Shown piece by piece: positions 56,811 through 64,000 of a DNA stretch of 64,000 nucleotides. This stretch comes from Siphonodentalium dalli (lineage: Eukaryota > Mollusca > Scaphopoda > Gadilida > Siphonodentaliidae): NCBI GenBank assembly GCA_032622095.1, contig CP136061.1:5280734-5344733 (forward strand), read 5' to 3'. The notes beneath the pieces are model-generated. The model saw only the letters and a list, made by a program, of their open reading frames with translations. It was not told the DNA's origin and made no database searches. The stretch's first letter is position 1. Every line of letters starts with the position of its first letter. A program made the translations under genes and the position numbers.

Positions 56811-59800
56811 TGTTAAGAAATCATACCTATATAGTATATCGAAAATTCGTAATTATATGTTGGATTATGACTATATATGGGCATATCTTGCCTGAAATAA
56901 ACACAATACAATAGCAGTAATGTTTTTTTCCCATTTACATACACACACAATATACATCTATTCAATTATATATGACCTGTCAAATGAACAGCGATTTCGT
57001 TCTATATTGTTAAATGGCTACGATATACGCTTTAACCTCTACTTATCCACGCATCTATGTACATGTACATTGATTTGCAATGGTGTCGATATACCAAAAC
57101 CATTGCTAGACACCAAATAATTCTGATCAAATTGGTCGACATAAACTCAAATGTTTTGTATCTCGTAATTTGCTGTACATTTCAGTTTGATAAGGTTTCG
57201 AAAATTCAACCATTTCGTGCTTTATATGCAAACTACTTGGCTTCAAATTGAATAGGGGCGAAAAGTGTTGTTCCACATGTAAGTCATATTGTAGCTTGAA
57301 AGAAATCGAAGATGGTGCACCGTATTACCACTTATGGTTGCACACCAGGTTGCAGTGAATTATCTCCGAACGCGACCAAATTTACATGGCATGGTCACAT
57401 GTCACCCCGATAACGATGCCATGAAAATTTTGTAAGCGAATTACTCGCCCCTGAATGTTCAAAAAATATATATTTGCTCTCCATAATGGAGGAAAGTTGC
57501 TAATGGAGTAGCCGAAGCGCGCGCGAGGGTGAGATCAGACCAGAGGAGGCGGTACACGTCATATTTAGCAAAGAGTAATAGGAGTCAAATTGTTGAGCAA
57601 ACAGTTAAGTCAACAATATTTTCAGTGTATATACTGTTGCCACGTCCCTGCAACGGTGTAAGGTACACGATGCTGGTTGATCGCATCCATGACAGGGGGC
57701 GACGCACTCTATTTGTCATTGGTCATAACCAATGATTTCATGCAATGCATACATAAGCAGATGTTGAGTATATCGATGGATTATTTGCGTGATTTATCAC
57801 CATAATTACGAATTGTATGTTTTCAGTACGCTTCCATAGTGTTGAACATGAAATCTTGTTTGTCGGTGGCATGAATGTACATTTATATGTGGTGCGCTAA
57901 TCATTGTTAATGTTAAGTGCTTTTAAAGATGCATTATCCGATTAAGTGCTTTTTAAGATGCATTATCCGATTGAAGAAATATTGTCGTTGTAACTTGGTG
58001 ATATGGTGACCGTCTGATAAATTAAAATAACTGGGGTAAATATGTATGTATCACATTGTGTCACGCATACATTTGGCGATTTACTACAAAAGCCAAACAG
58101 GAGGGAATATCTATCTTGAGCAGTGAGATCGCCTGCCGGCGCGTGTTAGCCCATCCATTACTAATATAATCCGATGGCGCGCCTTAGGGGCGGCGGCAGA
58201 TATCTCAAATTGTCTCAGCCCATAGTGTGCGCTATATATCTGCCCTGGCGGTTAATAGGAATTATGATTCCCTTCTATATGGCTGTGTTTGTATACACCG
58301 TCGGGTGGTACGCCATGGATGGCGGCAAACACTCTGGGTTTAAAATTAATAGGTCAGTATATTGCTATGCAATGTTATAGTCCCTATATATATAGTTTGC
58401 TGATATTAACATCCACATATGTACATGTACGTACACAGTTACAACTGATCCCGTCTATCTCAAATCGTAAATGTATTATTTTTTAAAATAATTATTGGCA
58501 TCGCGTATGATCGATACCTGCAGAATATATACCACTAGGACATTGGTATCCATATTATTCATGCTGTTGTCGTCGTACAAACAAAACAACCACAATCATG
58601 CGTGATTAGTTCCACAGATTTGTATTGAAGTGCTCTAAATTGATGACAAAGTACGACACATACTCTTCGTTAAAATATGCAGTCGAAAATGGCGAATCAA
58701 GAAGGATGATCTTGGATTCATCGATGTGGCTGGAAGATATTTTAATTCGGCCGTTTCCGAAAATAAAAATACTGACAGACATAGGGATTACGACATGGTT
58801 CAATGGGTGGAGATGAGGATAATGAGAGTATTCTAAAGGAACGGCATATAAATAATATAATTGTGAAATTGCCTCGTAATATTGTGGGATAAGTGGAATT
58901 AACTTTTATTTTATATATCTAAAGGAACAGTAACTCCTGCATGCAAACTACGTATGTCCGCGCTGCGTGACATTCGCATAAATTTGGAGACAGCATGGCG
59001 TTTATTAAAATAATTCATATGCCGCCTATATGGAGGAAGCTTTTATTTTATGTAATCTTGTGATATATTTCTATAATACCATATGGGCGCACAAAACCTA
59101 AATTAAACAGTAAAATGTAATATAGACACATAAACAAACTCAAATGTTAATGTCGACGCGTACGTGCACATGTACGTCAGTGAGATATCCCGAATTTAAG
59201 TAGTCTTGTTGATTTTCTACGATGCTGGTGGGTATACCACGGAGTTGAAATATGCTGATATGGTAAACTGATTCTGTTAAGAAAATGTACCGTTATTCTT
59301 TCGGAACATACATGTTGCAGTGTCTGGATATATATACAATAACGGAACAATTTCTTAACACCAATATTTGTCACTACCAGCACAATGGCAAGTCAGCAGG
59401 ACCCACCAGCATCAGATCAAATTAGCAGGATAACTTAACCGGGATGGAAAGTGTTTGCCTTGCAATGACTGAACCTTGAAATCAGCTCTATCTCACCTAT
59501 GACATACATGCACTGTGTCACACTTATAGTAAGGTGGTCACTTTCACCGCTGTGGCCTGCTCCCACAACTATTGACACACACGGAGTTACCATAGCTCAC
59601 ATCCCTGTCAACGCGCCCGGGACCTGACGGGTGTCACCTTGTTGTCTCGATGTCCGTTTCGATATAGATTGGTGTGGGTGTGTATAGATGATGATCGCCG
59701 CTCTTCATTGCTATAAATATTCATTTAACACTGGTTCGCCCTGGTTATTTGGTCATGTGGTCTTAGCAGCACCAGTTCGCCATATCAGCAGCATGACAGT

Positions 59801-61598
59801 TCACCTGATCCCACCAGCATCATAGCAAATTAGCAAGACCATTTAACCAGTGTGTGGTTATTATATCACACCATCGTTGACTGACTGTTAGCATATTTTA
59901 ATCTGTTGTGTACACTCGGGCGATTTATATTGGTCCACCGGGAGGTGTCAATTACATTGGCTAAAGACCATGAAGTGATAATTTCGTCTGACGCGTGTCT
60001 GTTCCCGGGTGTCCCATCGCAGCCGGCATTTCATTAACAAAATTTGTGCATCTATTTACAATGCATAATATATATATTTACATGAATTATATTCAACTAT
60101 GGTCGTATGGTATGTATACATGTACATCAGTATAATAATGTTCATAGTGTTCTCCTGCATTTAACTGTGAAAGACTGAAACCAAAGTTTCAGACAAACTA
60201 GGACAATCCGGTGTGTGTGTAATTTAGAAATCAGTTTCCACTCACGGGAAGTATATTAGTTATAAACGCTCTTTATCGACATACAACTTATAATATTTCG
60301 ATATTTGCCTCCCACAACTCAACAAAATGCAATGTTAAGAAGATAACAGTCCACTGGCATGTATGCTGGAATATGGGAATGAGGACAGACTACCATTGTT
60401 CATGGGTCATGTGCTTCCTTTGACCACCCAACTCGGCCTACAATAGTACAGCAAAGTGATTTATAATGATGCCCCTTGGGTATACGACTATCTGGTTGTA
60501 CCACGAGGCATGATTGTGTTATATTGAGTAAACTCATAGGAATTTGTTCGAGAACAGACAAACACCTATCTGGACTAAGAGCCAGTCTGTTAGTTTTGAT
60601 GGAAGGTGAATAACTCTATACACTTGTATTTGGTACAATTAACCTCACCACCATAAAGACAGCAATTAGAAACACACAAAACGTCATCCCGTATATATGT
60701 TATCTTCGTCATCTACGTTGTATTTGTTAAAATGTTAATGGGAGAGGGGTGGGTGAAAGTTGTTAAAATTTGTGCCCCTATCCCTCTTGTAATATTATAT
60801 TACAATAAAATATGTTTAAAAAAAAGACACGATATAAGACTTATATATGTATTTGGGGTGGTGAGGTCAATTGTGCGAAATTCCCCTGACTATATATCTC
60901 CTAGTTTTTTTTATTGTTATGCATTTTAGTTAAATAAAGTGGGAGTTTTGGGGTAAATATGAGAATCTCTATCAATTAGTGGAAAATCTTCGGCGTGACG
61001 TCATCGCATGCGCTAATATTAAACGTGTGTCTTACCAATAATTATGAAGCTGATTTTGTGAGTTAATTATGTGATAAATATAGTTACGATGTACATGTAG
61101 GTTGTATACAATGCTATGTATTGGCATCAAGCTAATACTATTCCGAAATTTGCCTTGCCAACACAACATCATGCAATGTTAAAATAGCACATAACAGTCG
61201 GGAACATATGATTCAATATAACCATACTGTATTATATTGATGCCCAAAGTAAGGTAGACATATATTTTGCATTGTGTTGTGTCGGGGACAGCCCGTCAAA
61301 AAATATTTAAAAAAACAGGCGTCCTATTTGAACATATATTTTACCATTAACTTGCGATGAACGCTCTTTATTGGAATAATGCATAGCCCGTGCATACCAT
61401 GTTCTCAACAGAACAACCAGATAGGACCGAAATAAGAACAGTCTCACGCATACAGCGATGCGTTCATAAGCACTGCGCTCTCGTCGCACACCGTTCCGAT
61501 ACGCGCGCCGAATCTGGAGCGTAATTAGCTACAGCGCCGATCTCAGCGCGTTTGCGCGCTCTATCTGGCGGGCCGGGTAAGGTCAGATCCGATATATC
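56811..61598. other. No gene recognised; minor duplications and motifs
   Basis: AAGATGCATTATCCGATT is duplicated in tandem at about 57925-57975. A segment at 59380-59440 (CCCACCAGCATCAGATCAAA) has a relative at about 59815. CRE and NRF1-like motifs lie together at 60996-61013. A CpG-rich stretch spans about 61480-61590. The frame at 58174-58380 ends near a donor-like AATAG|GTCAGT, but no domain is recognisable. Confidence 0.35.
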
Positions 61599-63330
61599 GT
61601 AGCCAGGAAGTGTATTGTTTTTCTACTGCGGCCGTTTTCTGTTTAATTGGAAATACTTAGAAACTAATGGGAGGAGGACCGCGAAATCTCTAGCGAATAT
61701 AGGCATCTAAGGTCTACTAAAAATAATGGTATCCGGATGTTGGTCCAATATCTTTTGACAGAGTTATGGCCCTTTTTCGATAATTTTTCATTGTTATTAT
61801 TATTCTTATACTGGACACTTTTGCAACCCTTATTACTCGAAAAGTACCAGGAGTAGCATATTAAAACTTGGCACGTATCTTGGGGTCAACGAGTTGTATG
61901 CCATCGTCGCATAAAGAATATTGTCCGCGTTTTCCCCGAGGAGTTATCTCCCTTTATCTGAAAAAATGTCATTTTATTATCTCGGAAATTATAAGGAGCA
62001 GAGCATCGAAAATTGGACCGTATGCACACCTCGATATGCCCTACTGCCCACGGGCATCAAAACTTGTGTCCGCGCTTTCCCTGAGGAGTTACCGCCCATA
62101 GTTGGCAAACCTCTATTTGATTGTACTCTGTTGTCCTCTTGTATCATTCCAGATAACTGCATGTGGTTTTCATAGTCGTGTTGACAGTTGTCAGTTTAGT
62201 CAGAGAAGGAAAATTTGACAGGGTCGGACATATATTTTGACACTGGGGTGGGGGGCAACATTTTCGCAAAATAAAATTTTGATTGACATTCATCTATTTA
62301 AGTTTATGTATTTCCCGAACGAAAACAAACCCATACCGGAAAGGATTTTTGAAATCCGAGAAGAAATGCAAGAGTTACGGGCCCTCAAAGTTTGCAATTT
62401 GGGCCCATGTGCTTGTGTACACATCTCCTCCGAAGATATCGAACATAGGATGACATCTGATACGCCAACGTGTGCGGACGGAAGAGGGCACGCGGTGGGC
62501 CAAATTTTGCCAGTGTCTGTTCATTATTGTGGGTCTGGGGAGGGGTGGTCCGTGGTACCAATTTTTAATTCTTCTCCGAATCAGATGAAACTTGGAATAT
62601 AACATCTGCAACATGAGCCGATCTAGAAATTGAAAGAATTTCGAAAATCCATCAAAAACTGACGGAATTGCGGGCCCTCAAACTTTGCGATTTTGGACCC
62701 ATGTGCTTGTGTACACATCTCCTCCGAAGATATCGAACATAGGATGTCATCTGATACGAAAATACGTACGGACTGAAGAGGGCACGCGGTGGGTGTAATT
62801 TTGCCAGTGTCGGTTTAGTATTGTGGGTCAGGGGAGGGGTAGTCCGCGGTACCATTTTTTTATTCTTCTCCGAATCAGATGAAACTTGGAATGTAACATC
62901 TACCATGTACGTTGATCACGATGCTGAAAACAGATCGTAAATCCGTGTGAAAATGGCGGAGATTTTGGCCATCCAATTTTGAATTTGGGCCCATATGCTT
63001 TCCAATAACCAAAGTGTTATTCGGGTCCGAATCAGATGAAACTTGTGTTATGCAATCTATGTCAGCGGCAGATCGCAAAACTGGAAACAATTTTTAAATC
63101 CGTTGGAAACTAACGGAGTTACGGGCCCTCAAACTTCGCATTTTGTGCCAGGGTTGATGTTTTCCCAATCCCGTCACCCAATTTCGAGGCAGGGGTGGGG
63201 TCACGTCCAAACACTTGAGATCAACCTACACATGTTAGGACAACATATACTCACCATACTTCATATTTTCCGTCCCTAAACTGTGATTCTTTCCACTCAT
63301 GATTTTCCCTATTATTATACTTCCATGGTG
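61599..63330 (+). repeat. 1732-bp-spaced repeat, first copy
   Basis: The block from TTTTCTACTGCGGCCG (61619) to at least 62268 recurs 1732 bp downstream with very few changes (for example GTCAACGAG to GTCAAAGAG). It contains GAGTTATGGCCCTTTTTCG and GAGTTACGGGCCCTCAAA motifs. The frames at 61868-62175 recur identically in the second copy, but only because the DNA does. Confidence 0.85.
62370..62905. repeat. 294-bp internal duplication
   Basis: GCTTGTGTACACATCTCCTC occurs at 62411 and 62705, with shared AAGATATCGAACATAGGATG, GAGGGCACGCGGTGGG, and CGAATCAGATGAAACTTGGA. It lies within the first 1732-bp copy. Confidence 0.85.
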
Positions 63331-64000
63331 TAACCAAGGAAGTATATTGTTTTTCTACTGCGGCCGTTTTCTGTTTAATTGGAAATACTTAGAAACTAAT
63401 GGGAGGAGGACCGCGAAATCTCTAGCGAATATAGGCATCTAAGGTCTACTAAAAATAATGGTATCCGGATGTTGGTCCAATATCTTTTGACAGAGTTATG
63501 GCCCTTTTTCGATAATTTTTCATTGTTATTATTATTCTTATACTGGACACTTTTGCAACCCTTATTACTCGAAAAGTACCAGGAGTAGCATATTAAAACT
63601 TGGCACGTATCTTGGGGTCAAAGAGTTGTATGCCATCGTCGCATAAAGAATATTGTCCGCGTTTTCCCCGAGGAGTTATCTCCCTTTATCTGAAAAAATG
63701 TCATTTTATTATCTCGGAAATTATAAGGAGCAGAGCATCGAAAATTGGACCGTATGCACACCTCGATATGCCCTACTGCCCACGGGCATCAAAACTTGTG
63801 TCCGCGCTTTCCCTGAGGAGTTACCGCCCATAGTTGGCAAACCTCTATTTGATTGTACTCTGTTGTCCTCTTGTATCATTCCAGATAACTGCATGTGGTT
63901 TTCATAGTCGTGTTGACAGTTGTCAGTTTAGTCAGAGAAGGAAAATTTGACAGGGTCGGACATATATTTTGACACTGGGGTGGGGGGCAACATTTTCGCA
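63331..64000 (+). repeat. 1732-bp-spaced repeat, second copy (cut by window end)
   Basis: Near-identical to 61599-62268. It continues beyond the window, so copy number and unit end are unknown. Confidence 0.85.

Noticed and set aside
57312..57400. THAP-like zinc-finger start (MVHRITTYGCTPGCSE...)
   Set aside because: Only a C-x3-C spacing and a following FTW are reminiscent. The frame stops soon after and the later C-x2-H pair is not found.
58174..58380. Possible exon with a hydrophobic segment and a donor-like end
   Set aside because: No acceptor, no recognisable domain, and a 68-residue frame is within chance expectation.
61868..63907. Duplicated frames of 77 and 84 residues at 61868 and 63600
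   Set aside because: They recur only because the DNA is a near-identical repeat. Two overlapping frames are equally preserved, so there is no coding selection to see.
61599..64000. Long terminal repeats of an LTR retrotransposon
   Set aside because: Repeat spacing is 1732 bp with no gag-pol between, no TG...CA ends and no primer-binding site seen.

Overview
The window looks like animal nuclear DNA, most likely from a mollusc or another lophotrochozoan. It is AT-rich, has no operons, carries a secretory first exon ending at a splice donor, and is dominated by eukaryotic transposons: LINEs, Helitrons, a tRNA-derived SINE, a Penelope-like fragment, and Mutator-, hAT- and mariner-type elements. 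The SINE tail and the GGGCCATAACT-type repeats recall bivalve and gastropod genomes; this placement is inference. Host coding content is almost nil. The one host-gene candidate is a signal-peptide/PAN-like first exon at 1637-1880.

Layout. 1-7.9 kb: the secreted exon, followed by a 22-bp array that repeats its splice donor; a Mutator-like element with 103-bp inverted termini and a 9-bp target duplication (4526-5457); dispersed repeats. 7.9-16 kb: a minus-strand Helitron (7912-10131), a Penelope-like reverse-transcriptase remnant fused to a satellite (10730-11500), the same satellite in both orientations (13.8-14.5 kb), and local tandem repeats. 16-26 kb: a 414-bp tandem pair, a LINE tail, a hAT-like element (20999-21968), a SINE with target duplications (22108-22425), a mariner-type MITE (22550-22705), a repeat carrying an RFX-type palindrome, and Helitron fragments. 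26-37 kb: minisatellites of 36, 29, 19 and 37 bp, a foldback element built of nested hairpins (28510-28961), and two complete non-autonomous Helitrons (30487-31352 and 34802-36590).

37.9-46.7 kb is the most informative part. A nearly full-length LINE has ORF1 and an ORF2 with endonuclease and reverse transcriptase, broken by three single-base-type frameshifts. Its 3' end has been amplified into a 509-bp tandem array, and a 2.9-kb Helitron then landed in the first unit. The undisturbed units give the exact empty site and the order of events. 46.7-64 kb holds a second foldback copy, a second SINE copy, 225-bp and 205-bp tandem repeats, two further LINE tails on the same strand, long stretches with nothing recognised, and a near-identical 1732-bp-spaced direct repeat running off the window end.

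The elements do not form a functional gene system. The window is a layered record of transposition and tandem amplification. No RNA gene, CRISPR array or complete host gene could be supported.
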